Source: Torymus aiolomorphi | Taxonomy: Eukaryota > Arthropoda > Insecta > Hymenoptera > Torymidae | DNA length: 64,000 nucleotides | NCBI GenBank assembly: GCA_036365515.1 | Contig: CM070873.1 | Coordinates: forward strand, 76,224,529-76,288,528 | Reading direction: 5' to 3' | Shown here: piece after piece, positions 22,341-34,410 of the stretch | Position numbering within the stretch: position 1 is the stretch's first letter | Layout of the letters: each line of letters begins with the position of its first letter | Notes under the pieces: model-generated | What the model was told of the DNA's origin: nothing | Databases searched by the model: none | The model's input: only the letters and a program-made list of their open reading frames with translations | Made by a program: the position numbers and the translations under genes

Positions 22341-23598
22341 CACAGAATTTATCTGTCTAACATTGTAAGTGTCGAAAAATTAACTAAAAAAGTAGTCACG
22401 GATAAATACCCCGCACTTAAAATATGTCCACTAATGGAGAAGAACAAAAGAGTAATTATCTCCAATGAAAGTCCTCATATTCCTAACGAGATTTTATTGA
22501 ATTATCTTAAGAAAATGGAAATCAGACAAGTATCTCAAATAAGTCACATTAGAGCAAGCTTATCAAAACGTGGCAGGGCACATATACTTTTCTTCCTACG
22601 CCAAGTCTACATAGAGCAAGAAGATTAAAATTTAACTCCCGAGTCTCTCTAAATAGTCTATGAGGAAACATCGTATTGGATATATTTCAGCACAGATCTG
22701 ACGCGATGCTATGTTTGTAAAGAAAATGGCTACACAGCGAAAATATATCCAAACGAAAACAATAGCTTCCAACCCACAATAGAAAGCACACATACCTTAC
22801 GTTTAATTCCACTTGATAATAATCTATCTAATAGGGTAAGAGACCGTATTAGTGTGCCCTTAAAGCAGACGACATTTGTGACACTTTTTAACTCCGGATT
22901 ATTAACAAATAATACATTAAACCGTGTAATATATGGTATAAATCGCCATTGTTTCTTGTAACAACCTTTCATTATTTTTAGGGTTACAACTTTTTTCTTG
23001 CATCGGAAATTGTAAAAAAAGGTCACAAATTCTGACAGGCACACTAATAGGGATCACTACCCTACCAAACATCCTCTACCTGGCATTACACCTGTTCTCA
23101 ATCACTCCAACTTAAAAAGATCTCTAGTCCTTTCCTCCACTTCCATCTCCGACAATACTATTGAAAAATTCAATTAGAAAACGCAGAAATCAAACCTAAT
23201 AACAGCAGTAAAAACAGAAACGACACTTTCGAAAATCTAAGGACAAAAAAAAACGAGACAAAACTACCACAAATGAACCCAGTATGACCTCGAAAGGAAT
23301 TCAACTGTTGGAAAATTCACTGACTTCAGTTAAAAAAGCCTTGCATCAATCATCGCAAGACTATGCACTGACTTACAGTCAGCTTAAATCATTCCTCGGA
23401 GAAAACTATGACAAAACCGAAGTTTTAATAATAGCTGACAAAAACTCTGGTAACTACCAGGATACCATCGACCTTCTCGATTTAAGTTATTCGCTCACAG
23501 AAGATAGGAGCCTGAAAGCCCAACTAAAGGAGAAACTCTGTAAAAATTCCAATTCATCAGATTCAGATTCAGTCCAGGAACTCACAGGCCTCCGATAA
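22341..23598 (+). pseudogene. LINE ORF1 (gag-like)
   Basis: The readable frame includes VIISNESPHIPNEILLNYL, SLSKRGRAHILFFLRQVYI, YEETSYWIYFSTDLTRCYVC and a degenerate knuckle in which CxxCKENGYTAKIY has lost His and Cys. After the MITE it continues with NHSNLKRSLVLSSTS and a C-terminal domain (from 23284) rich in Ser/Asp with LLDLSYSLTEDRSLKAQLK. Several stops are present. The 23284-23598 part is open and is typical of the end of such ORF1 proteins. Confidence 0.75.
22849..23047. mobile_element. MITE with TA duplication
   Basis: Terminal inverted repeats TTAGTGTGCC and GGCACACTAA extend imperfectly to about 40 bp (both arms contain ATTTGTGAC). TA flanks at 22847-22848 and 23048-23049. This suits a Tc1/mariner-type non-autonomous element. 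It interrupts LINE ORF1. Confidence 0.78.
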
Positions 23599-23689
23599 CC
23601 TATGATAATATCTGAACTTTTCAAATAAAAAATAAAACAAAATGGACACTCTAATACAATAAAATTCTTAGAATATTAATTTGAATTCA

Positions 23690-24390
23690 AGAAGTATCGT
23701 CAACAAAAAACCAGAACTCTCTAAGATTGTCATAGAGCTAGATCCCATCGAAAAATATTCTTTTTTTACTAAAATTATATCTGAATCTTTAAAAAACTAT
23801 ACACCTGTTTAAAAAACGTCAACAACAAAGCCCATAGAAACCCAGTCTGTTGGTGGGACTCGGAGTGTGACAAAGTTCACAGACTACGCACAGCAAAATT
23901 CAAAAAATGGAGCTGAAAATTTTAAAACACAATTGGGTTAATGTAAAACCGAGTCACATTTTTGAGAATCACCAATCAAAAGACAACACAGAAATGGCAC
24001 TATACAAATTAAGTACCCCTTGGTACGTCACTGATCCAGACTGTTTGCCCGATTGTAGCGATAATAAATTCATAGATTTACCATTTAGCTTTATTAAATT
24101 CCTATGAAACTAACGGTATCGACTATGAGATTTTACATAAAATGCCATTAAATTATAAACTTATTCTATTTGATATATTTAACAAAATGTATAGAAAGAA
24201 CCAATATTCTATAGGATGGACGGAATCCTTCGTACACGTTATCAGTAAGGCAGATCAAACATAAGTAAGACCTATTTGTGTAACATCCTGTGTTTGCAAG
24301 CTTTTCGAAACGATAATAAAAAATAAACTCCAATACTGGCTTGAAACTGAAAACATTCTACCACCAAGCCAATCTTGCTTTAGAATAGTA
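23690..24390 (+). pseudogene. LINE ORF2 remnants
   Basis: A WWDSECDKVHRLRTAKFKKW linker motif at about 23850 is typical between endonuclease and polymerase of Jockey-like LINEs. Reverse transcriptase text follows: GIDYEILHKMPLNYKLILF and SIGWTESFVHVISK, a stop, then RPICVTSCVCKLFETII and QSCFR near 24370. Endonuclease and most of the polymerase are deleted. Confidence 0.75.
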
Positions 24391-24831
24391 TATTACGATA
24401 CAAGTGCCATAAGTGGCACATTATTTCACGGCGTGTAGCTAACCGTGAACTAATGGACCGCTTAAGACACAAGTATCGTACACTATTTCATAGCACGTGT
24501 GATATAAATTTTTCTTTTTTCCTTTTCTTCATTTATGTATAGTTTTAGCTTTTATTTGATTTTTCTACAAAAAAGCTCCGATTTTAATGTAATTATAAAT
24601 TATATAAACGAATATAAAAAATAAAGTGAGTCGATAATTTGAAATTGGCGCTACATTTCATTCACAGGTTCAAGCTTGTATGATTTTAGTTCTCAAGTTT
24701 GCGCGTGTATGACTGCAATGCTATTGTTCTCTTTTGAATTTGATCTAAGTATTTAAATTTGTCTGTCATAAATTCGCTGTTGTTGTTTGGTTTTTTCTTT
24801 TTGAAGATTGATTCTATGTGAGATATTAAGA
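24391..24831 (+). other. Non-coding 5' flank of Crypton
   Basis: AT-rich. The phrase GTGCCATAAGTGGCAC (about 24411) is a short palindrome, and near-copies of the neighbouring words appear at about 26880-26940, so both ends may belong to the Crypton-bearing segment. Confidence 0.4.
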
Positions 24832-25805
24832 TGAGTTTTGATAGTGACTCGAGTAATAGTAGTGGAAAAATTGTCTCAGCAGCAATAAGAGAAAAGGCGA
24901 AAAGTATTTACACGAGTATTTTTACGAGTTTATACATCTAGTTATAACAGTTTTAAAAAGTGGTGTAGGGGAAATGGTACTAATCTATTTTTTAAAGATG
25001 TAATGCTTGCATATTTTAGTGATATTTCAAAGAATTATGCACCATTCAGTTTGTGGTCCATATATTCTATGCTGAAGAGCACAATCAGCACTTATAATAA
25101 GATTGATATCAGCAATTACTATAAATTGATGCACTTTTTAAAACAAAAAAGTTCAAGGTATAAATCAAAAAAATCATTGGTTTTTACCAAGGAAAATATT
25201 TCAAGATTTTTAAATGAAGCACCCGATGAGTTGTAGCTAACTACAAAGGTAACTTTAATTTTTGGGATTGCTGGAGCATTGAGAAGACAAGAACTTGTCA
25301 ATTTGAAAATCAATGATATTGTACAATCTGAGGATATGTTACTCGTCAAAGTACTAAAAACTAAACATAAAGTTACAAGATCTTTTACAATTACAGGTGT
25401 TTTATACGACATTTGTAAACAGTATTTGCAACTGAGGTTACAGACAGATTCAAGCGATAGATTGTTTTTGAAGTGCATGAATGGCACTACACTGGTCACA
25501 GCTTCCGCAGAACCTCAGCTATACTTTTGGTGAATGCCGGAGCTGACATTAATGCTCTGAAAAGGCATGGTGGTTGAAAATCTACCACAGTAGCTGAAGG
25601 ATACATTGCGGACTCCATAAACAATAAAAAGAGAAATTACGAACAAATAAGTTCTGGAATTATTTTAAATAAAAGAGCCATGTTAACAGATGTAGTTTCC
25701 GATACAGTAACTGATTCAGTTGATTCAGAGCTACATCCTTCTACATCAAATGAAAGAAGCATCTACATCCAACAAAATTCAAGAAAAACATCACTCGGCA
25801 ACTAG
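24832..25805 (+). pseudogene. Crypton tyrosine recombinase
   Basis: A site-specific recombinase transposase. The start ATG at 24832 opens MSFDSDSSNSS. An N-terminal core-binding region (SLWSIYSMLKSTISTY, LMHFLKQKSSRYK) is followed by the catalytic Arg in GIAGALRRQELVNLK. After a frame change near 25500 come the H-x2-R box GHSFRRTS, KRHGG and the catalytic Tyr in VAEGYIADS. All four key residues are present. About 45 residues are missing between CMNGTTLVT and HSFRR, and there are stops at about 24940, 25234 and 25578, so it is dead. Confidence 0.85.
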
Positions 25806-26955
25806 CCACTTGATAAAATAACATCACCCTGTATCCATTTCAAAGTAACCAGTAATAACCACCTATTCAAAACTATACCCGCATCTATCAAAACTCAAGA
25901 AATATAATCACAACACTATCATCAGACCCAACCACAGGGATACAATAAAAAATTCACTGGTATAGATAAAAGCTTTACTGACAATGAAAGAGTTCAACTT
26001 GATCAATCTGCTCAACCAAATGATAATATTACTTTCACTAGAAATTCAATAATTAAAACTCCACATACACCTGACAAAAGTGTACTAGCAATACATTAAC
26101 AACAAAAATTCCAATTTTTTATAATCCGGATATTGGTCTCTATATCTATGATTTAACCAATGAGGATTCTCATAAGTCTCTTCAATTCTACAATTATAAT
26201 GTTACAATACAAAATGATTCTTACAAATCTATTGAACTACATAATTGTAATGTTAATAGAGTTGCGATTACTAAACATAAAACTTAAGTTTATAAAAGAT
26301 TCACTTTATTGAGTTAACTTTTATAAAAGATTTTGTTTTTCTAATTAATGTATGATACTATTAATAGAATTTTTCAAAGTTTTATAATATTTTTACAGAT
26401 TCCCTTTGTGTGATTAGTTTTTTCAAGTTATATTAGTATTATTGATATGTTTGTATTTGTATTATTTTTTATTATTACTAGTTCACTCAAAAAAATCTAA
26501 ATAAATGTATTCTATAACAAAAAAGAAATGATGTATGAAATGCAATCCCAAATACTATCAAAATTTTAATTTATACTACTCTAACTTAAAAATCATAATT
26601 TATATGATTATTCGGCTCTCATAGTATAAAATACGGTTCGAAACTGGTGCATAAGAAGATTTTTATTAGCTCATGTGACTTTTCTCACTCGCTTCGCTCA
26701 TGCGAAAACCGTCACATGAGCTAAATAATCACCTTCCGCACCCTTGTCGAAATGTACTATAACATATATAATTATATGAACAGTCACGCGGATTTCTGAA
26801 GTCTGCTGCGAATTTAGTGTTACCAACATGAAGTACGTGACTTAAGTAATCCTTCTGCATAACAGTGAAATAATGAGATACTTATGCCACTAGAAAGCGT
26901 GCAATAAGTGCGAATTTATGTCACGCAGTGCTATAAAAGAGCAATGCACCATTGA
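25806..26955 (+). other. Crypton 3' region
   Basis: Fragmentary C-terminal coding text to about 26290, then AT-rich DNA. An inverted pair AGCTCATGTGAC / GTCACATGAGCT at 26669-26722 encloses TCGCTTCGCTCAT. No terminal inverted repeats are seen, as expected for Cryptons. Confidence 0.5.
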
Positions 26956-26963
26956 CAACTTAA

Positions 26964-27470
26964 GGGGGCTAAACACATTTTTTTCTGAAATAAGAAAAGT
27001 CATATTTTAATACATAAATGTAACCTAATTATTTCCCACTTATTATACATAAAGGGGAGTATAAACAGTATAGTTATATTTACCTCATATTTACCTCACC
27101 TTAGACCTTGGTCTGCACCCTTTATATGGTCCAGAACCATAGTTATCGATTAGACAATTTTTCTCACTGTCCGTAAGCTTTCAAATTTTTCTACCGATGG
27201 ATTGACTCCAGATTTGAACTAAATTACTCCTGAATAGTATAGTTCTCTGAAGACAGTAGGAATTTCTGATCAGAAAAAAAAATTTGTACTGTTTTCCAAG
27301 AATTTTTATTAATTTTTTTAAAATTTTTTTAATTTTTTCAAAAATTTTCTGACGTTTAATCCTAAATCCCTGCTATCATCAGGAAACTATACTATTCAGG
27401 AGTACTCAGTTCAAATTTGGAGTCAATCCATGAGCAGGAAAATTTGAAAGTTGACGGACAGTGAGCCCAT
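26964..27470. mobile_element. Truncated TTAA foldback (relative of 1925-2597)
   Basis: It begins TTAA at 26960 then GGGGGCTAAACACATTTTTTTCTG and follows the left arm of the 1925-2597 foldback. The central region and about 110 bp of the right arm follow, but the right end is lost. Confidence 0.75.
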
Positions 27471-27845
27471 GTCATTAATCACAATATTATGGGAAAATCA
27501 ACTTTAAAATTTTGATATCTCATAATGCATGCAAATGTTCAAAACATGCCACCCTTTTTATTGATATTGATACTCATCTATATACTGGTTAAAGAAAAAA
27601 TTTTGGCATTAACTTCCTTGCATAGAATTTTATTTGCCTTGGTACTTATTGACCTAGAAAACAAAATCAAATTTTAGTTATTTTATAACATTTTGGCTAT
27701 ACATGCATTAATTCATATATCTTAGATACTTGACGTTTTTTTCGCCCTAGTTCAAAAGCTTTTCTATATGACTTGTTACCCGTGGTTCCCTTAACCACAT
27801 CTGCTAAGCCTACAGTCCCGTGGTAGTCGCAGAATAGTCATATAA
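27471..27845. other. AT-rich non-coding DNA
   Basis: No gene, repeat or hairpin recognised. Confidence 0.5.
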
Positions 27846-28250
27846 GGAAGCGTCCGCCAGAAACCAGCCAGCGGGCGCGCGCGACGCATTTTTCGTGCAA
27901 AACACGCTCTGTTCAACTCGCTAATAATCATATTCTGAGTCTCTCAGAAAAAACAAAAGACATATATCGATAGATTTTTTCCTGCTCTTTCCAATGGCGC
28001 TATTGTTTTTAATTCGAAACTCTTTCTTCTGGTCGGAAATTCGAGTGGAAAGTTCAGAACCATTTTTCTTAAAGTATAACATGTTGTTCTTCAAAATGCA
28101 CGGCACCATTCGAAAGTATAAGTTATAAGCTACAAAATCCTAAATTTTCAAGTTGGAGAAACGTAAAGCTCAAAAATAATAAGATTAAAGAGACAGCGGT
28201 GAGCGGCCGCGTGAAGTCTGTTCTGGGCTTGGACGCGCCTCTGTATGCGT
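27846..28250 (+). repeat. Left TIR of Sola-like element A
   Basis: It contains GAGTCTCTCAGAAAAAAC, TTTTTTCCTGCTCTTTCCAATGG and AACTCTTTCTTCTGGTCGG, all present inverted at the right end. It closes with the GC-rich GCGGTGAGCGGCCGCG block. Confidence 0.85.
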
Positions 28251-28429
28251 ATATATCTATTATACTTTAATCATTGCACTTTCACGTGCTATCATTTCTG
28301 CCACTAGAGGGTCTGAGACCACAGAGTCGTTCCCAATACCTAAAAAAGCTCCTTGGAAGGTATTTATCACCCACTGAAAATGTTTTCTTCCTCAATGTTT
28401 ATTATTTTCATAATAAAAAAAAATTTTAA

Positions 28430-30266
28430 ATGTCATCGATTTTCAATCGCTGTTGTAACCCTCCTGATGAAGCAAAGCATTCAGCTAAACTGAGATTTGT
28501 TTCTGAAACAATGAAAGCTCGTTTTCCGAACTTACAAGATAAAAATAAATTATGTCATTCTTGTCGATTAAAATTTGATGCGAAAATTGAGGAAGAAAAT
28601 GTAGTGTCAATGGAAGAATCTAGCGAAATTTCTAATTTACAAAAATTGTTTAACGATGAAATTTGTCAAAAAATGAAAAAATGTTGCTTTTAAAATTACT
28701 CCAAAACAACTGGAGTTCTCGTAAAGTTACTAATTTTTCTAATTCATCCCGTTGACTTGTAATAAAATGTAAGTTGTCAGATAGTCAATCCCTTTTAGTT
28801 GATAAAAGGGGAAACCGAAAAATATCATGCAAACCAAGTAAAACCTTTCTATCAAAATGACGATAATAGTAGAATCATGCCAGGTTATAAAGATAATAAG
28901 TGTATAAAAAATGATGATGGTACAAAGACCTATATTTAGAAACGACTTCTTTTGTACAATCTTAGAGAGTTATATTTAAAGTATAAACAACAGTATGCCG
29001 AATCAAAAATAGGATTCATTAAATTTGCCGAATGTCGCCCTGAATATTGTGTTTTAGCTGGTGCTAGTGGTACTCATTCAGTGTGTGTGCGTTTATCATC
29101 AAAACGTCAAACTCCTCTTAGCTGGGTTAAGAAATTCAGGAGTTTCTTTTGATAAGATGGATACTTACAAAGACTGTATAACTGAAATAGTTTGTCAAAT
29201 ACCAACAGCGAAATGTTACTTAAATATGTGTCAAAATTGTCCTGGTATTGAACCTCTAAAAACGGAACTTGAACTATTTCTTGAGAGGTCTGGGGTTAAT
29301 GAAATAAAATTTCAAATGTGGAAAACTACTGATAGATCAACATTGCAAACTGAAATTGTTTCTAGTTCTTTATTTACCGATATCTTTTTTCGTCTTTTAC
29401 ATAAACTCAAAACTCATTCATTAATTTCCAAACAGCAGTCATCTTATTTTCAAATCTTAAGAGAATCCTTAAGCAAAGGAGAATTTTTAATTTCCCTAGA
29501 TTTTTTGGAAAACTATGCGTTCATTGCACAAGATGCGGCACAATCATTCCACTAGAATAATAATCAATCTAGTTTGGCAACAATAGTTATTTACTACAAA
29601 GGTTCAGATTCTAAAACTGAACACAAAAACATGGCGGTTTTTTCAGACAACTTAATTCATGATACTGTGGCAGTTTACCTAATTCAAGAAATTATAATCG
29701 ATTATCTTAAAAAATCTTGATTTCGTTAAAAAAATCATTTACGTTGCTGATGGAGCTGCACAACATTTTAAAAGTAAGCACAATTTTCAGAATCTTCTTC
29801 CTCATTATGAAGATTTTTCCGTTGAAGCTGAGTGGCACTTTCATGCGACTGCTCACGGAAAAAATGCATGCGATGGAATTGGTGCTTCTATAAAAAGTAA
29901 TACTAGGCGAGCAAGTTTGCGGAAAGTAACCGACAAATATATTTTGACGCCGCAAGATCTTTACCAGTGGGCTACTAAATACTTGAAAATATTTTATACT
30001 TTTTTGCATCAAAAGATGAATATGTTAAGACTACAGATAAATTAAGACAAAGGCTAGATTCAGCGAAAACAGTGCCTGGAACTCAATCGTTTTACTGTGT
30101 TAGATTATTAGCTGACACTAAAAAGTTAGAACTAAAACGATTTTCAACATCCGAAGATTCGAAATTATATCCACCAGTTAAAAAAGCCGAAGCCTCTAAA
30201 ACTCGATTTAAGAAAAACATGAGTATCATCAAAAGACCCATAAAAATAATCACAAATAAAAATTAA
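28430..30266 (+). pseudogene. Sola-like transposase A
   Basis: The N-terminus (28430-28693) has a cysteine cluster, CCNPPD ... LCHSCRLKFD. The middle fragment 29061-29555 reads GEFLISLDFLENYAF (first catalytic-type Asp) after KMDTYKDCITEIVCQIP. Beyond a stop and shifts follow IYVADGAAQHFKS, AEWHFHATAHGKNACDGIGA and a basic C-terminus ending KIITNKN at 30266. At least four stops or frame changes separate these. Similar in order to transposase B but more decayed. I assign Sola by 4-bp target duplication and GRG-type ends, not by a database match. Confidence 0.72.
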
Positions 30267-30383
30267 AGAATTAAGAATTAAATAAAAAATTAATATATTT
30301 AAAACGTAGTATATGATTCATTGATAGACATTCTGTAATGCTTTTAAATAGGAAACAACGAAAATATGCACTACGTTTATAAA

Positions 30384-30693
30384 AGCACGCTCGGGCCCAG
30401 CGCAAAAAGCTTGCGCAGCCGCTCGCCGCTGTCTTTTTAATCTTTTTACTTTTGTGGTCTACGTTTCTCCAACTTGAAAATTTAGGGTTTTGTAGCTTAT
30501 AACTTGTACTTTCGAATGGTGCTATGCATTTTGAAGAACAACATGTTATACTTTAAGAAAAATGGTTCTGAATTTTCCACTCGAAAAGTGTTTGGAAGTA
30601 AAAAGAATAGCACCATTGGAAAGAGCAGGAAAAAATCTATTGATATATGTCTCTTGCTTTTTTCTGAGAGACTCAAAATATGATTACGAGCTC
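30384..30693 (-). repeat. Extra tandem copy of right TIR of element A
   Basis: It matches the next block (30694-30981) over the GAGCGCAGC-like GC segment, TTTTTAATC, TTTGTAGCT and GGAAAGAGCAGGAAAAAATCTAT. The two copies lie head to tail, so the right end has a duplicated subterminal block. Confidence 0.75.
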
Positions 30694-30981
30694 ATTATAC
30701 CAAGCCCGAGCATGCAGCGCGTCCGAGCGCAGCGCGGCCACTCACCACTGTCTTTTTAATCCTGTTACTTTTGAGCCCTTCATTTTTCCAATTTGAAAAT
30801 TTAGAGTTTTGTAGCTGAAGACTTATACTTTCGGGTGGTGATATGCATTTTGAAAAAAACAAGATATACTTTGAGAAAAATGGCTCTGAACTTTCAGCTC
30901 GAATTTTCGACCAGAGAAAAGAGTTTCGGATTAAAAGCAATAGTGCCATTGGAAAGAGCAGGAAAAAATCTATCGACATAT
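30694..30981 (-). repeat. Right TIR of element A, inner part
   Basis: Runs into element B at ATCGACATAT. Its outer part resumes at 34296 with the sequence ATGTCTTTTG... and continues to 34410. Confidence 0.8.
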
Positions 30982-31500
30982 GAGGCGTTTCACGTCAACT
31001 GTCCCAGCGCGGCGCGCGAGCGCCAAATCGTGCTATATCTAGCTCATGTTTACGATACTAAAACGAACATAAAAAAATTTTATGATAAGTATTTCCGACG
31101 TATTTTTTCCTCAGCTTTCCAATGGTGTAGGCAGTTTTCCCGAAATTTTCCATTTTCGCCTTCAAAAAGTACAAAACGTGTTATATCTTAAAAAGTGTAT
31201 TTTTAATATTTATTTTACCCTCTAGATCGAAAGCTGACCATTTTTTACGTAGGAAAGGATAGTTTCCAGAGAGTGCCCGAAAGGTTTTCTGCGAGAAATA
31301 GAATGCGAAAGAGTAGACGCATCGCCTTTCCGGCGCGCGAGACTACGCGGTACAGCGCGCGGGCTGCGCTTGCCTCGTTGCCTAATAATAATCTTTTATA
31401 ATCTTTAATTCTTTATCTGTTTTTTTTTTATTCTTGAATAACGCATGGAATAATATTTTATTAATTATTTCATAAAAAAATAAAATTTTTAAATTAACGT
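30982..31500 (+). repeat. Left TIR of element B
   Basis: Inverted copy of about 33745-34291. Common blocks include TTTTTTCCTCAGCTTTCCAATG, AGTGCCCGAAAGGTTTTCTG and CGATGCGTCTACT. Its inner end overlaps the last codons of the transposase gene. Confidence 0.88.
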
Positions 31501-33330
31501 TTGTTTTTCAGTGTAGATAATTTTTTTGTTTTTGGTTTCACAGCTTTCTTAGGGAAGATTTTATACTCAGAACTAAGAGAGGTTTTTTTGAGCTTCAATG
31601 TACTTTCATCTATTGGAATAATAGCATGATACAGTAACGTGCCTGGTATAGATTTAGCCTTGTTCAGTCTTGGTTTTATTTTCAAAACCGTTTCTTCATA
31701 CGATTCTTTACTGCTATAAAAAACTTTCGTTTCTTTGCAGTAATCTTTAGCCCAGTTATACAGCTCTTCTGGCGTTAAAATATGATTACTAGAAGAAACT
31801 TGTAAACTCGCTCGTTTTGCACCTCTTTTTAGGTTCGCGCCTATACCATCGCACGCACCTTTGCCATGTGCTGTGGCATGAAAATGCCATTCAGCTGTAA
31901 CTCCAAAATCTTTCTCGTGAAAAAGAAGATTTTGAAAATTGAATTTATTTTTAAAATGCTGACCTGCTCCATCAGCCAAATAATAAACTTTCTTGACAGC
32001 AAAATTAGTTTTAAGATAAGATATTACTATTTTTTGATATTCATAAACAGCTATGGTATCATGATTTAAGTTGCCGGGAATCACAGCAATGCTTACATGT
32101 TTGAGTTCATCGTTTTGTTTATAGTACATTACAACTGTAAAAACTGTTGCTTGGTTGTTATTCCAGTGGAAGGATTGTGTAGAATTTTGTATAACGAAAG
32201 CATAATATTCTGCAAAATCGCAACACACGAGAAATTCTCCTTCTTGAAGATTGCTTTTTACGTTATTTACAAAAAGTGATTGTTTCTTAGCAAAAAAATC
32301 GTGAGTTTTTAATTTCATTAATTTCTCCCCCAGTATGTCCATAAATTCGTGTACATTTACAGTTTTGGAAGCTATTGTATACCTATCTGTTTGAAACCAC
32401 GATTGATACTCGATTTGAAAAATATCATTTTAATCAAAACATTTAAGTAAATGTTTTCGTAATATAGACGTATTGGGGTAATCCAAACAGTCACCCAAAT
32501 AACATCTATCGTCTGAATCATTACACACAATTGCTTGGTTGCAATCGTGATAGTTTTTCAGGGGCAATTGGGTGTCTTTAGTTAAATTTTCTATGTCCAT
32601 AGCACTTAGCATGAGCTTCATATTTTCGTGATGCCCACATACATTATGTGTACCGCTACTTCCAGCTAAAACACAATATGGTGGCCTCAATTCTCTAAAT
32701 TTCGTAAAACCAATGTTAACGTACTCATTTTCTTTTTTATATAAATTATACAATTCATTTAAATTACCAAGTTCTAATCTTTTTTGAATATGTTCTCTCT
32801 TGTCATTACTCTGTTTAATAGATAGATAATCTTTTGAACCCGGCATGATTCGACTTACATCATCTCTCTCATAAAAAGATTTGACAGAATTTACAGTATC
32901 AGCTGGAAGTAGTTTGCCACGTTTCTTAGCAGGTATTGAAAATATTCCGCTATTTGCTACCAAATCTTTCGCTTCACGAGCCTCCCGTTCACTGCAATTG
33001 AATTCTCGCATCAAGTTCTTACGAGACCAAAACTCCGATGCAAGAGTTAATAGCTGAATTCTTTCTTGCTTATTTGTTAACTCTAAAAATTTTTTCTTAA
33101 TTTGTTGGAGAACTGCAACACCAGCTTTATGATATTCATCATCGCACACTATTTTAGCTTTTTTAGCATCAGTTTGAGGTAAATTTGATTTCTGATTATA
33201 AATTTGGCGTCGACAGGTTAAACATATTTTATGCACTTCTTAAAAGTGTTGGAAAATCAGTCAAATTCTTAGATGCAGAGTGATCATTTTTATTTAAAGG
33301 ATTTATACATTTCAATTTCCAATGTGAATC
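31494..33330 (-). pseudogene. Sola-like transposase B
   Basis: One frame from 33236 to 31494 is interrupted by a single TAA at about 32428, so this is the best preserved transposase in the window (roughly 580 residues). Motifs in order: a Cys pair KICLTCRRQ, a helical LASEFWSRKNLMREFNCSER region, GHHENMKL, then GEFLVCCDFAEYYAF (Asp), VYYLADGAGQHFKN (Asp), AEWHFHATAHGKGACDGIG (Glu) and a Lys-rich tail. The CINPLN cysteine region upstream (33240-33330) is one frame away. It would cut and paste element B and its MITE relatives. Confidence 0.8.
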
Positions 33331-33744
33331 CATTTTAATCGTTTATAACAGAAATGGCAAGCTTTTTCTTTGCTATCAACGACAAATTCGAAAAAATTCG
33401 AGGAGGAAAAAGATAAAAAGTTATGGTAATTATATACTTTTGACGTGACAATTTGCATACAGAGTAAAAAGTGTGGACACCACCTACCGAATGAAAAATA
33501 AATGATTCCGTGTCGCACGGCAAGCCGCGCTGTACCGCGCGTAGCGTAGAATATGCTTTCGCCCTGCCGTGCATATAATCTTTCGCGTTTTATTTGCATA
33601 GCATAAAACATCTTGGACACTTTTTGGGAAATATCCTTTCCTACCTAAAAAAAAGGATAGCTTTCAATATTATGGGTAAAACAAAATACTAAAAATATAC
33701 TTTTCGAGATATAGCACGTAAAAAAAAAAACAAAAAACTTATCT

Positions 33745-34291
33745 ACACTGAAAAACAAACGTTAGTACAAGAGTTTGCACATATTGCTGTTAATTTTGGA
33801 ATTTTATTTTTTTATGAAATAATTAATAAAATATTACTCCATGCGTTATGCAAGAAAAAAAAAAAAACAGGTAAAGAATTAAATATTATAAAAGATTATT
33901 ATTAGGCAACGAGGCGAGAGCAGCCCGCGCGCTGTACCGCGTAGTCCCGCGCGCCGGAAAGGCGATGCGTCTACTTTTTCGCATTCTATTTCTCGCAGAA
34001 AACCTTTCGGGCACTCTTTGGAAACTATCGTTTCCTACGTAAAAAATGCTCAGCTTTCGATCTAGAGGGTCAAAAAAAATATTAAAAATACACTTTTTAA
34101 GATATAACACGTTTTGTATTTTTTGAAGGCGAAAATGGAAAATTTCGGGAAAACTGCTTACATCATTGGAAAGCTGAGGAAAAAATACGTCGGAAATGCT
34201 TATCATAAAATTTTTTTAACTACGTTTTAGTATTGTAAACATGAGCTAGATATAGCAGCGCCGCGCTGGGACATTTGACGTGAAACGCCTC
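33745..34291 (-). repeat. Right TIR of element B
   Basis: Inverted copy of 30982-31500. It also includes a duplicated scrap of the gene's 3' end (GAAAAACAAACG at about 33760). Confidence 0.88.
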
Positions 34292-34410
34292 ATATGTCTT
34301 TTGTTTTTTCTGAGAGACTCATGATACGATTACGAGCGAGTTGAACAGAGCGTGCTTTGCACGAAAAATGCATCGCGCGCGCTCACTGGCTGGTTACTGG
34401 CGGACGCTCC

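Larger units (their letters stand above)
22145..24390 (+). mobile_element. Jockey/I-type LINE, second copy, degenerate
   Basis: A GC-rich 5' region, a gag-like ORF1 and shreds of an ORF2 with linker and reverse transcriptase text. It is interrupted by a 199-bp MITE (22849-23047) and ends near 24390 where a Crypton-related segment begins. Confidence 0.75.
30982..34291 (-). mobile_element. Sola-like DNA transposon B
   Basis: About 520-bp terminal inverted repeats with ends GAGGCGTTTCACGTCA / TGACGTGAAACGCCTC, flanked by ATAT on both sides (30978-30981, 34292-34295). The TIRs carry GC-rich patches (CGGCGCGCGAGACTACGCGG). The single gene lies on the minus strand. The TIR sequences are very similar to each other, which suggests recent activity. 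The foldback at 11828-12336 shares its ends. Confidence 0.85.
27846..34410 (+). mobile_element. Sola-like DNA transposon A, containing element B
   Basis: The left end GGAAGCGTCCGCCAG and right end CTGGCGGACGCTCC are inverted. The TIRs extend for about 400 bp (27846-28250 against 30694-30981 plus 34296-34410). The right TIR is split by element B and is preceded by an extra tandem partial copy (30384-30693). The transposase lies on + in the left half. Element B is clearly younger because it interrupts a TIR of A. Confidence 0.8.
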
